Shown here piece by piece: positions 55,247 through 63,167 of a stretch of DNA of 64,000 nt. The DNA comes from Siderastrea siderea (Eukaryota > Cnidaria > Anthozoa > Scleractinia > Rhizangiidae). The stretch's first letter is position 1, and each line of letters begins with the position of its first letter. A program made the position numbers and the translations under genes. The notes beneath the pieces were generated by a model. The model was not told the DNA's origin and did no database searches. It was given only the letters and a program-made list of their open reading frames with translations. The stretch covers positions 36,568,484-36,632,483 of the forward strand of contig OZ034979.1 in the NCBI GenBank assembly GCA_964030785.1, written 5' to 3'.

Positions 55247-58200
55247 TCACTGGTAGCCATAGGGGTAGGTCTTGAAGGTGCGGGGATCGATGACTCTTTT
55301 GTCATAGACCAGCTGGTACCATTTGTGTTGGGGTTGAGTGAGCAAGGTGTAGTTTTTCGGGTTCCGGACAATGTGGTGACTTTTGGTGACTTGGATTTCC
55401 CGTGGTTTGGGAAGGGGTTTCTGGATTTCATCTTGGACATTCTGACGCATGACGTTGTAATTTAATTGGGTGTGTCCTTCACTGTTGAGTCGGAAGCCTC
55501 TGACCTTGCATTCCACTTTTCCTTTATTCGTAGTATACCCGTAGTTCTTGGGTCCTCCACTGACAAATTCTTGGATGTATTCCTGGTCCTTTAATTCGGA
55601 GGCGAAGTCCCCTAGATAGGAACCCAAGGTAGGATGGAATTGAGTGGGTGTTTCTTCCAGGTAGATGACGGAGTCGGTGTCAAAGTAAAGGACTCTTTCC
55701 CCTAAGCGTTCCAGGGCGTCATACAATTTAAGGCGGGCGTGGCAGGTGGTGAAGCAGGCCACAAAAATGTTGAGGTTGGGTGACACGCGGATGTCCTCTT
55801 TTTGGTTTTGGTAGTGGATCTCCACCATGTTGTTGTTGATGACGGACACGTGACGTACGTCTAAGGCATCGCTATCCAAGAAACGGTGGAAGGCATGAGG
55901 ATCATCAAAGGCTTGAATTTGGGTCTTGTTGAGGCGTTGTCCAAACTTGCCCCACATGGAGTTCAACATCAACTTAGCTAGGGTACGCAGGCCCGGGTTG
56001 TATTCGATCTTGTGGTAGTCCAACTGGATGCCTTCATGCAGGAAGTACTGTTCGATGTAACGTTGCTTTTCTTCTTCTGTCATGTCGTCCTCAGGCCACC
56101 CACTAGCTTCTTGTTTGATTTTCAACCAGGTGTTGACATAATCGGCGAAGAGGCCCTCACAGGTTTCTTTAAAATGCCAGACTTCGTAGATGTATTGGAC
56201 TTGGTACCCCAATTGGACGGCTTTGACCAATTCGGGGGTACACCAGGTACTGGTGAGGGCGCGTTGTTCGTCGGGGTGAGGGCAATGATAAGATCTGTCC
56301 AAAAGAGGTTTGTCCATTTCTTCTTCCACACAACGGGCACAGAGGGGAAAGAGCAGTTTGGCGTCATGACGGTAAGGTAGCACGGGATGGTACAATTCAC
56401 GGGGAGGCAGGATTTTGCATTGAATGAGACCAAAGTACTGGTGTATGTCAGTGTGACCCGGTTGGGAATAGATGGTGGGATGTCCTTTGGGGTAGGTGGA
56501 CTTCTTGTTGACCCACGGGTACAAGGAGGTGACATCGATGTAGTGAATTTTTTGGCCAGGGGTGATATGATGGTAGAGTTTGATGGCATTGGTACGACCT
56601 CCACAGAAAGCATCCCGAGGTTCAAGAGGTTGGATAAAGTTGAGTTCCCGGACGAAGGAGTCGATCTCTGGTTGGGTTTTTAGGAGGTGCTCCCATTGAC
56701 ATCCCCACATTTGAATGACGTTGTACCCTTGTTTGGTAAGCTTTTGGACTTTGTCTTGGGTGGCGTCATAGAGGTCATGCATCGTCAGATCATAGTTGCG
56801 GGGATGTTTTTCGTGGCGATGGGGATAACAGGTAGGGCATCCGTGGGTGAAACAGCCTTGAAATTCGTAGACGGTGTGGGTGTTGGGGCAATAACCATCC
56901 ACATAGATCTGGGTCCCGGGGATCTTATACTCGCCTTCATTTCGGACATGTTGAATGTATTGGTGATGATGAGGCTCTGGATTGGCACTGGTCAGTAGAT
57001 CGTTGAGGCTGAGATCTTGGAGGGTGCGTTGACGTAGTTGGTGATCGCACCAGGTTAACCATTGAAGGGCTGGGATGGACTGGTTGATGTTATTTCTCCA
57101 CCCCTTATGACCGGCGGGTTCGCTGGCAATACTGTTCGGGATCATCCGGTTCATACGTAAATCTCGATTACAAGCGGAGGCAATGGTGACGTGATCGAAG
57201 GGATTGAAGCCTGTTAAGTCTTCAAACATGCGTTTGAAAGTCAGACATCCTTGTTTGAGGAGTCGTACATCGGAGCTGCAATAGTCCAATAACTCTTTTT
57301 GGAAATGAAACACCACACCCTGGTCGCGTTGTTCTTGATGCCAGGTTTCAAAGGCTTGTCTGCCTTCGAGTGTCATGGCCTCAGGCATGTAGTAATCGCG
57401 TGAGGGGAGGATGCCCACGTAGTTTTGATACTCATCATTGGGTACGTTGAACTTGTGGGGGAAGTACCCTTTGCAGAGTTCTGTCAAACCAAAGGTTTTG
57501 GGAAACGCGGAGAGGGGCATCTGGAAGAAACTCATCGAATCAATGAACCGGATGCGGTCATGTTTGATCTCTAAGAGTTTACACCCGTTGCGGAGTTGTT
57601 CAACGATCCGGTTGTCCCCATAGTATTCTTGGATGATAAAGTACCCATCGTACCCTTGAAAATTATGAGCGATGACATTGACTTGACGGGTATCGTGAAG
57701 AGTCAAGGTATCCAACCATTCCAGAAAGTCACGGATACAGGTGGGACCTGGGAAAGGCTTGGGTTCATCCTTGTCTTCGGTTTCGGCCACGACGAGATGG
57801 GCAATGTGTTTTTCCTGGGGTTGCATGGCTTCGATATCAAAGAAGACGTGTAAGGGAGGCAGGTCTTCCTCCTCGTCCTCGGAGGAGGCATGGGGTTCCG
57901 CGGCGGCACCTCGTTTGGCGCGAGGACCTTTTTGACGGGTCCTCTTTCTCTTCTTTTGGTCTTGAGGTTTGGGGGCTCTTTGTATAAAACAACGGTGTTT
58001 GTCGGCGTGGACGTACTGATGACAAGAAGGGCAATCCACGTGGAAACAACGGTGACGTTGAATGCGGGACAAGCCCACATTTTGTTGATAACAGTCAGGG
58101 CATCGGTATCGTTGAGAGCACACGGAGGACTGGAGGCCCGTGGCGGGTTTGCCAGCATGGGTCTTGCTGGCATGGGCTTCGAAACACGCGGGTCCGAAAA

Positions 58201-59428
58201 AGTCCCGATGACACGAGTCGCAACGTTGAGTGGCTTTCAGGTGTCGGGGGTAAGCATGTTGAAAGTCTGGACAATCTTTCTGTCGACAGGCTCCGCACAC
58301 CTTGGTTTTGGTGCATCGATGCAGTCCCTCGGTGTTGTAGGGTTTCCAACAATCCGCACAGACATAACTGGACCCGAAAAACCCCGGCAATTTGGTGATG
58401 ACATCATAATGGTCTTGGTTGTGCAACAGGATCAGTTGTTTGTCAGAAAGGGGTCCAAACGTTGTGATGTGGAACGATCGCTGTGCATCCACCAGGATGA
58501 TCTGGTAACCCGTGAGGGAGGGAGCTTGACTGAATTGGGTCAAGGCATCATACCCACAGGGACCGAAGGGCACCTTGGCTTCATTATGGAGGTCCCAAGC
58601 TAAGTTTCTCTGGAGTTGACTTCCTTGTCGAATACTGTTCCATTTCGGGTGCTGGTCCACGCGAGCTTTGGCGGTGACAAGGGCTCTGGCACAGCAGAGG
58701 TCATCGTCGTTGGTAATTGTTATTACCGACCGTTTGTTGGTTGTCAACATGGTCATGGTGGGATGCCCTGGTTTCCCACGACGGGGTCTGCCGGTGCCTT
58801 GAGGGGCATGATGAACTTGAGTGATGGAGACTTGAAAGGAGTCATCCATTTCAAATTGTTCGTTGCTGTTGAGGGCTTGGGCTAAACGTTGGAACAGGGC
58901 TTCCACACGTTCTGTGTCTCGACGCCATTCACCTGCACGTAATCCCCAGCCCTGAAAATTATTGTGCAGGCGATCGGATGCTATGGTAAAGTAGAGGCGA
59001 TCTTGATCGTGGAGGTCGGGGGTGGTGGTTAACACTTGATCGACGGCTCGACGTAATCCATCTTGGAGAGCTTGGGTTATATTTTGGCCTGGAAGCAAGT
59101 TCCCCCTTTGACGTAACTGGGTCTTGAAATGACGTTCTTGTACCCCCATGCGATCACTCTTCCGATTCACAAAAGGTTCTAAGTCAAATTGGAAGGTAAC
59201 TTGCGCAGAGGGATCCAATCCACCCCCGCTTTGTTCCCATTGGTCCAAGGCCTCTTGACAAATCTCATCACTGTCTCCTAGCTCTTCTTCTTCGGTGCAA
59301 ATCAAAGGTCCCATACAGGAATTGGTGTCGTCTTCCGAATCACTTAAGTCCAAACCGAGCATGGACATTATCTCACGTGTAGCGAGGCCACTTGGCCCCG
59401 CCACATTGTCATTGCCGTGAGTGGACAT
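55247..59428 (-). CDS. polB: protein-primed family B DNA polymerase
   Basis: It replicates the linear element using a terminal protein as primer. The 1,393 residues hold, in order: an acidic N-terminus (30-60); a region at 240-345 with DDDLCCARAL and DHYDVI, placed like the Cys and His of OTU-type cysteine proteases (inference); and a Cys/His-rich zinc region (356-480). The exonuclease follows, with FDIEAM (530), AHNFQGYD (587) and YCSSD (716). An insert at 840-912 with VDGYCPNTHTVYEFQGCFTH resembles a Vsr-like nuclease fold. The polymerase motifs are DVTSLYP (965), KLMLNSMWGKFG (1152) and YFDTDS (1248). All catalytic Asp residues visible are present and no frameshift is seen. A TATA box lies 33-42 bases upstream of the ATG and a polyA signal follows. 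It is divergent from the 59,667 gene. Confidence 0.95.
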   Translation of the reverse strand: MSTHGNDNVAGPSGLATREIMSMLGLDLSDSEDDTNSCMGPLICTEEEELGDSDEICQEALDQWEQSGGGLDPSAQVTFQFDLEPFVNRKSDRMGVQERHFKTQLRQRGNLLPGQNITQALQDGLRRAVDQVLTTTPDLHDQDRLYFTIASDRLHNNFQGWGLRAGEWRRDTERVEALFQRLAQALNSNEQFEMDDSFQVSITQVHHAPQGTGRPRRGKPGHPTMTMLTTNKRSVITITNDDDLCCARALVTAKARVDQHPKWNSIRQGSQLQRNLAWDLHNEAKVPFGPCGYDALTQFSQAPSLTGYQIILVDAQRSFHITTFGPLSDKQLILLHNQDHYDVITKLPGFFGSSYVCADCWKPYNTEGLHRCTKTKVCGACRQKDCPDFQHAYPRHLKATQRCDSCHRDFFGPACFEAHASKTHAGKPATGLQSSVCSQRYRCPDCYQQNVGLSRIQRHRCFHVDCPSCHQYVHADKHRCFIQRAPKPQDQKKRKRTRQKGPRAKRGAAAEPHASSEDEEEDLPPLHVFFDIEAMQPQEKHIAHLVVAETEDKDEPKPFPGPTCIRDFLEWLDTLTLHDTRQVNVIAHNFQGYDGYFIIQEYYGDNRIVEQLRNGCKLLEIKHDRIRFIDSMSFFQMPLSAFPKTFGLTELCKGYFPHKFNVPNDEYQNYVGILPSRDYYMPEAMTLEGRQAFETWHQEQRDQGVVFHFQKELLDYCSSDVRLLKQGCLTFKRMFEDLTGFNPFDHVTIASACNRDLRMNRMIPNSIASEPAGHKGWRNNINQSIPALQWLTWCDHQLRQRTLQDLSLNDLLTSANPEPHHHQYIQHVRNEGEYKIPGTQIYVDGYCPNTHTVYEFQGCFTHGCPTCYPHRHEKHPRNYDLTMHDLYDATQDKVQKLTKQGYNVIQMWGCQWEHLLKTQPEIDSFVRELNFIQPLEPRDAFCGGRTNAIKLYHHITPGQKIHYIDVTSLYPWVNKKSTYPKGHPTIYSQPGHTDIHQYFGLIQCKILPPRELYHPVLPYRHDAKLLFPLCARCVEEEMDKPLLDRSYHCPHPDEQRALTSTWCTPELVKAVQLGYQVQYIYEVWHFKETCEGLFADYVNTWLKIKQEASGWPEDDMTEEEKQRYIEQYFLHEGIQLDYHKIEYNPGLRTLAKLMLNSMWGKFGQRLNKTQIQAFDDPHAFHRFLDSDALDVRHVSVINNNMVEIHYQNQKEDIRVSPNLNIFVACFTTCHARLKLYDALERLGERVLYFDTDSVIYLEETPTQFHPTLGSYLGDFASELKDQEYIQEFVSGGPKNYGYTTNKGKVECKVRGFRLNSEGHTQLNYNVMRQNVQDEIQKPLPKPREIQVTKSHHIVRNPKNYTLLTQPQHKWYQLVYDKRVIDPRTFKTYPYGYQ

Positions 59429-59666
59429 GATCAGATGAAGTCACTGGAGATCGGGGCTCTGTTTTTATAGAGAACCAAAATGTCACGTGGGAGGGGAAGG
59501 AGCCAATCACTAAACAGGGTGCCCCCTAGAGAGGGGGCGCCCTAGGGAGGGGTGGGACGGGGTGGGGGGACCCCCCTCCCCCCTCTCTAATGGGGGTCCC
59601 TGGTGCATCACGGGAACGAATGAGAGACTATAAAACAGATCGATCCTCGGGCTGGAACATCTCAAC
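59429..59666. promoter_or_regulatory. divergent viral promoter with two TATA boxes
   Basis: CTATAAAAAC on minus (59,461-59,470) serves the polymerase. CTATAAAAC on plus (59,628-59,636) lies 31 bases before the next ATG. Between them are CACGTG (59,484-59,489), CCAAT (59,503-59,507) and a strongly G/C-skewed stretch with hairpins, e.g. CCCCCTAGAGAGGGGG (59,522-59,537) and GGGGGGACCCCCC. The layout matches a compact bidirectional early promoter. Confidence 0.7.
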
Positions 59667-60077
59667 ATGGACTCTCACCATGAGAATTTGTTAGAGACCT
59701 TTGAAGAGTTCGAGCTCGATTTGGAAGTCGAAGACATTTTGAAGAAAGTCAAGAGGGAGTTGTTACTGAAGGACGAAGGCTTTAGTGAGTTTGTGGAACG
59801 ATTAAAGGAACTGGAGCCTGAAAAAGTGGAAGCCCAGAGACGTCGAAGAGAACAGGCGGCTCCCTTTCATTCACAGTGCTACCCTCAAATGACCTGTGAG
59901 TGGTTCATCGAGGGGCTCGACTATTGTTGCAATTACTGGCGGTACCAGTTCAAACGTCCACGGACACCTCCTCCAGCACCGCCCCCATCGCCCCATGTCT
60001 GCCGGAAACGAGGGCCTCCGCCGCAGCAACCGTCGCAGACCCCCCGTGAAGTACCAACAAAACAACGACGACCTTAA
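59667..60077 (+). CDS. early-type viral protein, 136 aa, acidic then proline-rich
   Basis: First ATG after the plus-strand TATA box. Residues 1-60 are Glu/Leu-rich and probably helical (LLETFEEFELDLEVEDILKK). A middle Cys/aromatic segment follows (CYPQMTCEWFIEGLDYCCNY), then a Pro/Arg-rich tail. I recognise no family. Adintoviruses and related elements often carry small regulatory or oncoprotein-like genes at this position, but no LxCxE motif is present. Its last 83 bases overlap the next gene in another frame, so both probably come from one transcript by leaky scanning, splicing or frameshifting. Confidence 0.6.
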   Translation: MDSHHENLLETFEEFELDLEVEDILKKVKRELLLKDEGFSEFVERLKELEPEKVEAQRRRREQAAPFHSQCYPQMTCEWFIEGLDYCCNYWRYQFKRPRTPPPAPPPSPHVCRKRGPPPQQPSQTPREVPTKQRRP

Positions 60078-61263
60078 CGACTCTGACCCAGACGAGGACT
60101 TGAACGACGACTTGAACGACATTGACTATGTTCCCGACTATGACCCGAACGACGACGACGACGACGACTCTGACCCAGACGAGGACTTGAACGACATAGA
60201 CTATGACCCGAACGACGACGACGACGACGAAACGACAGAGTTACCGACGAAAGACGAACGACGACGGAGACGGAACGCAATCAAAAAAGCTAGGTACAAT
60301 GGTCGTTACCCAGAGAAAGCCCGAGCGAGGAATATTGTGAAAAAAGCCAACTACCGACGCAAGTACCCTGAGAAAGTGCGTGCTGCCAAAAAACGATACC
60401 GAGAACAATATCCGGATCGAGTGCAGGAGTCCAAAAGGCGTTATGAGGAGACGCATAAGGAGCAACGGACTGTCACCAAAAAAAAATGGGCCCAAAAGAA
60501 CCGAGCACGTTGTGCCGAATACGACCGGAAGTATAGAGAGAAACATCGGGAACGTTTGAGAGCCCAAGCGCGTGAATATCGTCAAAAGAATCGTGTACGA
60601 ATATTGGCGTACAAAAGGATGTACAATAAAAGGGCCAAAGCACGGGCGGCTCGTCGGGCATATCGTGCTGCGAACCATGAGAAACTGCATGCGCAAAGAA
60701 GAGAGTACTACTGGGCGAACCGCGAGAGGTTCTTGGAGCTCGCTAAAAGGTACTACCACAACAAAAGGAAGCAGGTGCCTCGCCCCAAAACGCCAAAAAC
60801 ACTGCGGGTGGTATTGACTAATTGTAGGACGCAACCTTCTCTGGAAACGTATTTGAATGACTTTTGTGCCTCCTTACCTTCTGTAGAGAGACAGAAAACG
60901 GAAGAGAAAATCAAAGCATTAGGGCCCTTGAAACTGACCATTCCCTTGGAGGACTTTAAGAAATCGACGCCTAAAATGTCTGAGAACTTTTCTTTTTGTG
61001 AATCATTTCTAGATTCTTATACTCTCACGGATATGGATTCGGGGGGTGTGCAAGTCACCGACCCCCCTGACTTGGACCCCTCTGACTTGGAGGACTTTTC
61101 GTCTTTGTTGCAGAACATAACGCCTGACGAGTGGGCCGAGTTACTGAAGGATGTGGAGGACTCTTGTTCCTTTGATTTGGAGGCATTGGTGCCCCCCGAA
61201 GACCTCGTTCATGACATGTCACCCGACGAGGGCGTGGATTTGATCTATGATTTGGTGACTTGA
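59995..61263 (+). CDS. viral protein with basic 13-14-residue repeats and acidic ends, 422 aa
   Basis: The start at 59,995 (MSAGNEGLRRSNRRRPPVKY) is preferred. The frame is open back to 59,896, but that extension lies inside the previous gene. Residues ~20-85 are Asp/Asn repeats encoded by repeated GACCCAGACGAGGACTTGAA. Residues ~90-265 are about a dozen degenerate repeats of the type RYREQYPDRVQESKR (Tyr/Trp, then basic, spaced 13-14), suggesting a long basic helical array. Residues ~270-422 turn acidic, with PDLDPSDLEDFSSLL and ITPDEWAELLKDVED, similar in character to transactivation domains. A nucleic-acid-binding regulator is plausible. No homologous family is recognised. Basic repeats of this style also occur in nuclease-associated phage proteins. 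Confidence 0.65.
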   Translation: MSAGNEGLRRSNRRRPPVKYQQNNDDLNDSDPDEDLNDDLNDIDYVPDYDPNDDDDDDSDPDEDLNDIDYDPNDDDDDETTELPTKDERRRRRNAIKKARYNGRYPEKARARNIVKKANYRRKYPEKVRAAKKRYREQYPDRVQESKRRYEETHKEQRTVTKKKWAQKNRARCAEYDRKYREKHRERLRAQAREYRQKNRVRILAYKRMYNKRAKARAARRAYRAANHEKLHAQRREYYWANRERFLELAKRYYHNKRKQVPRPKTPKTLRVVLTNCRTQPSLETYLNDFCASLPSVERQKTEEKIKALGPLKLTIPLEDFKKSTPKMSENFSFCESFLDSYTLTDMDSGGVQVTDPPDLDPSDLEDFSSLLQNITPDEWAELLKDVEDSCSFDLEALVPPEDLVHDMSPDEGVDLIYDLVT

Positions 61264-61510
61264 ACATTTCGTCTCAGTATTTGGAAGAACATCCGTCTCA
61301 GTATTTTGGCAGAACATTCGTATGACAACTCATGAACCAATGAGACAGTGACATTGTTTTTATTTTATCAGGATTATTTTGTCTACATCACAAGGGGTTC
61401 TGTCTCGCAAATCCTGTTTGAGACTCAACACGAACTACAGAAGACTACCGAACTGCAGAATAACAATGTGACATTTTCATTGTTTATTGACTCAACATGT
61501 TATTAAATGT
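61264..61510. terminator. intergenic region between convergent viral genes
   Basis: 247 bases. It contains a direct repeat CATTTCGTCTCAGTATTTGG / CATCCGTCTCAGTATTTTGG at 61,266-61,306. AATAAA on minus (61,485-61,490) lies 21 bases after the stop of the PLA2-like gene. No AATAAA is seen for the plus-strand genes; ATTTTATC near 61,363 may act instead. Confidence 0.5.
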
Positions 61511-61858
61511 TTACAATTTCAAACGTTTCTTGGCTTGCATGATTTTCTTGACCACCCGTTCCGTCTTGTTTTTCTTGCCGGGTAATCGATCAATGGCTTG
61601 GATCATCTTCGTATCGGCTTTCCATTTATCTTGCAAATTCTTGGCACGACTGTAATCAATGTCGTGTTGCTTAGCAATCTGGTCCAAGCGATTGATCCCG
61701 GGATCCCCCCGTTTCAGACGTTTAGCCAAATGGGTGCCAGGGCCCATGTACTGATAACCGGGCCAATGAAATTCTTTGCCGGTTTTCGCAATCCATTTTT
61801 GTACATCCAAGGCTCCTCCTCGTTGGGGGCGTCCCCTTCTCCTCCTCTTGGTGGGCAT
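61511..61858 (-). CDS. parvovirus-type phospholipase A2-like protein, 115 aa
   Basis: Residues 37-41 YMGPG match the calcium-binding loop and residues 65-69 HDIDY the catalytic His-Asp of the phospholipase A2 domain known from the parvovirus VP1 unique region. The spacing of about 24 is as in that family. Such domains open endosomal membranes during entry, so this is probably a virion protein. It begins MPTKRRRRGRPQRGGALD: a polybasic leader ending QRGG, shared with two other proteins of the cluster. The C-terminus is Lys/Arg-rich. It is the last gene of the minus-strand run, 3 bases after the previous stop. The catalytic residues visible are intact; activity is inferred. Confidence 0.8.
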   Translation of the reverse strand: MPTKRRRRGRPQRGGALDVQKWIAKTGKEFHWPGYQYMGPGTHLAKRLKRGDPGINRLDQIAKQHDIDYSRAKNLQDKWKADTKMIQAIDRLPGKKNKTERVVKKIMQAKKRLKL

Positions 61859-61861
61859 GTT

Positions 61862-62497
61862 TTAGTCACTGTCGTAATCCAATCGACGTCGTAACTTTTT
61901 GCCACGAGCCCAATCTTCCCAACCGGGTAAGGGTTTCAATCGTTCCACTTCACGAGCGGGTGCTTTGCCTTTGCGACTCTCGGCTAACTTTTTTCCCAAG
62001 GTCTTGCGTTGTTCTCGCACGGCTTCTAAACGCGATTGTAAATCCCCTCGACTGGTGGATGGGCTCCCTTTCTTGACAATCTTACTGGTAGTGGCTGCTC
62101 CTTTGCCTTTCTTGGTTGCAGGGGTAATGGGTGGTTTGGGAGTCGACGGGCTGCCTTTTATCATGCGCTTCAACCATTGTTCCACGGGCCCCGTCACCAA
62201 ATCCCCGGCTTCTTCTTCTTCTTCGCCTGGTGGACCACCCGGGGCACCCGGGGCACCAACCCCCACCCCACCAGGAAATTGACGAATGCGTTTGGTTAAC
62301 TTGATTAATTCTTGACTCAACGGTTTGGTTTGAGCATTGACCAAGGCTGGGGGTAATTGAGGGTTGGCTAATAACACATGTTTTTGGGCGGCGAGCGTCG
62401 CGGCTTTGTTCAACAAGGCATTTTCGGTGAGTTCTCCTTTGTAATATTGAATGAGTTGTTCCAAGTCCTTCTGGGGAATCATGTAGACCTCGTCCAT
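61862..62497 (-). CDS. uncharacterised viral protein, 211 aa, Gly/Pro linker and basic tail
   Basis: Residues 1-70 are predicted helical (LEQLIQYYKGELTENALLNK onwards). Residues 72-97 form a Gly/Ala/Pro linker followed by EEEEE. Residues 110-211 are basic with repeated SPSTPKP/SPSTSRG phrases and a final RRRLDYDSD. No family is recognised. Its place between small virion-type genes suggests a minor core or scaffold protein (inference). The start overlaps the end of the zinc-ribbon gene by 19 bases. DNA repeats coding GAPGAPGG are present. Confidence 0.65.
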   Translation of the reverse strand: MDEVYMIPQKDLEQLIQYYKGELTENALLNKAATLAAQKHVLLANPQLPPALVNAQTKPLSQELIKLTKRIRQFPGGVGVGAPGAPGGPPGEEEEEAGDLVTGPVEQWLKRMIKGSPSTPKPPITPATKKGKGAATTSKIVKKGSPSTSRGDLQSRLEAVREQRKTLGKKLAESRKGKAPAREVERLKPLPGWEDWARGKKLRRRLDYDSD

Positions 62498-62703
62498 GGT
62501 CGTTGACTACAGTCGGGGCAAAGTTCCCCGTCTTCTACCGCACGGCAACTCTTACAAAGACGGGCCCTCAAGATGTGTTGGTACTCTCGATACAGCAGGT
62601 GATATTTATGCTTCCAATAATGACACTCGTCTTTCCACTTGTCGGTGGCCCGATTGGCCTCTTGTAACATCCACGTGGCAAGGGTTAACGAACACATTGA
62701 CAT
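62479..62703 (-). CDS. zinc-ribbon-like small viral protein, 74 aa
   Basis: The start at 62,703 (MSMCSLTLATWMLQEANRAT) is chosen because it falls at the end of the preceding gene, overlapping its last 19 bases. An upstream ATG at 62,757 would overlap more and add an atypical basic tail. A helical middle (DKWKDECHYWKHKYHLLYRE) is followed by CKSCRAVEDGELCPDCSQR, two C-x2-C pairs 8 residues apart, the pattern of a zinc ribbon. Zinc ribbons in compact viruses often serve late transcription or packaging. Its role here is not known. Confidence 0.6.
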   Translation of the reverse strand: MSMCSLTLATWMLQEANRATDKWKDECHYWKHKYHLLYREYQHILRARLCKSCRAVEDGELCPDCSQRPWTRST

Positions 62704-63002
62704 AACACCTCGTGAAGTCCTTGAAACAATCCGCTTCCTTTTTGTTGAACTAACCACTGACGACGTTTTTTGACGGAATGTCGACGACGTCCCAAATCAC
62801 GTAGTACCTTTTTATAGGGTTGAAGTTTAGCCAGCATGGGTGGGGTCACAGGAATCTTGTTTTTTAAAAAGTTCAACACCAATTCACTCACAGCATTGAT
62901 TTGATCGGCATTGGCATGTTGTAACAACTCTTGACGTTTGGAACCATTGGCTTCTTGTAACATGGACCGTAAAAACGGTAATTGACGTCGAAGACGTTGC
63001 AT
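62685..63002 (-). CDS. small basic helical viral protein, 105 aa
   Basis: The protein is mostly helical: QLPFLRSMLQEANGSKRQEL, a second segment VSELVLNFLKNKIPVTPPML, then basic LGRRRHSVKKRRQ, and QQKGSGLFQGLHEVL near the end. The arrangement (two amphipathic helices, a K/R-rich patch, then Q-K-G-x-G followed by hydrophobic residues) recalls a small protein family that I remember from many Polinton-like elements of invertebrates, function unknown. QKGSG may be a variant of the QRGG site of its neighbours. The start follows the previous stop by 3 bases (TAAAGGATG). Its end overlaps the zinc-ribbon gene. Confidence 0.65.
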   Translation of the reverse strand: MQRLRRQLPFLRSMLQEANGSKRQELLQHANADQINAVSELVLNFLKNKIPVTPPMLAKLQPYKKVLRDLGRRRHSVKKRRQWLVQQKGSGLFQGLHEVLCQCVR

Positions 63003-63005
63003 CCT

Positions 63006-63167
63006 TTATCGGTGACGAAGACGATACCGTTGATTGGCTTTTTGAATCGTGCGTTTTATACGTTTATCCGTTTCCAAGGCCACGGCTTTCCCCAATCCTG
63101 CCATAGCGGGCACCAATAGATTTAAAAAACCGCCTCGTTGACGGTGGCGTCTTCTCCTCCTCACCAT
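63006..63167 (-). CDS. 53-aa polybasic viral protein with QRGG motif
   Basis: This small gene fits exactly between its neighbours. Its ATG overlaps the TGA of the upstream gene (ATGGTGA), and its TAA is 3 bases before the next ATG. The protein begins MVRRRRRHRQRGGFLNLLVP, followed by a hydrophobic/helical stretch (AMAGLGKAVALE) and a basic end (RRT-poor, RYRLRHR). The leader RRRRRHRQRGG matches those of the 61,511 and 63,161 genes. It probably is a processed core-type peptide comparable in style to adenovirus minor core proteins (inference). Confidence 0.7.
   Translation of the reverse strand: MVRRRRRHRQRGGFLNLLVPAMAGLGKAVALETDKRIKRTIQKANQRYRLRHR

Noticed and set aside
57890..58603. Long plus-strand open frame opposite the polymerase gene
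   Set aside because: It is the shadow of the intact polymerase frame, has no domain, and is expected from the GC-rich codon use. The same holds for other frames between 55.2 and 59.4 kb.
59896..59994. N-terminal extension of the basic-repeat protein upstream of 59,995
   Set aside because: It overlaps the Cys-rich coding part of the preceding gene, and the internal ATG at 59,995 begins the charged protein sequence. The upstream start remains possible but less likely.
59667..60077. LxCxE retinoblastoma-binding motif in the early protein
   Set aside because: The Cys-rich segment reads LDYCCNYW and MTCEWF. Neither matches L-x-C-x-E.
60241..60834. 197-codon minus-strand frame opposite the basic-repeat gene
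   Set aside because: It is a by-product of the Arg/Lys-rich repeats on plus, has a Phe/Ser-rich low-complexity translation and no promoter or start context.
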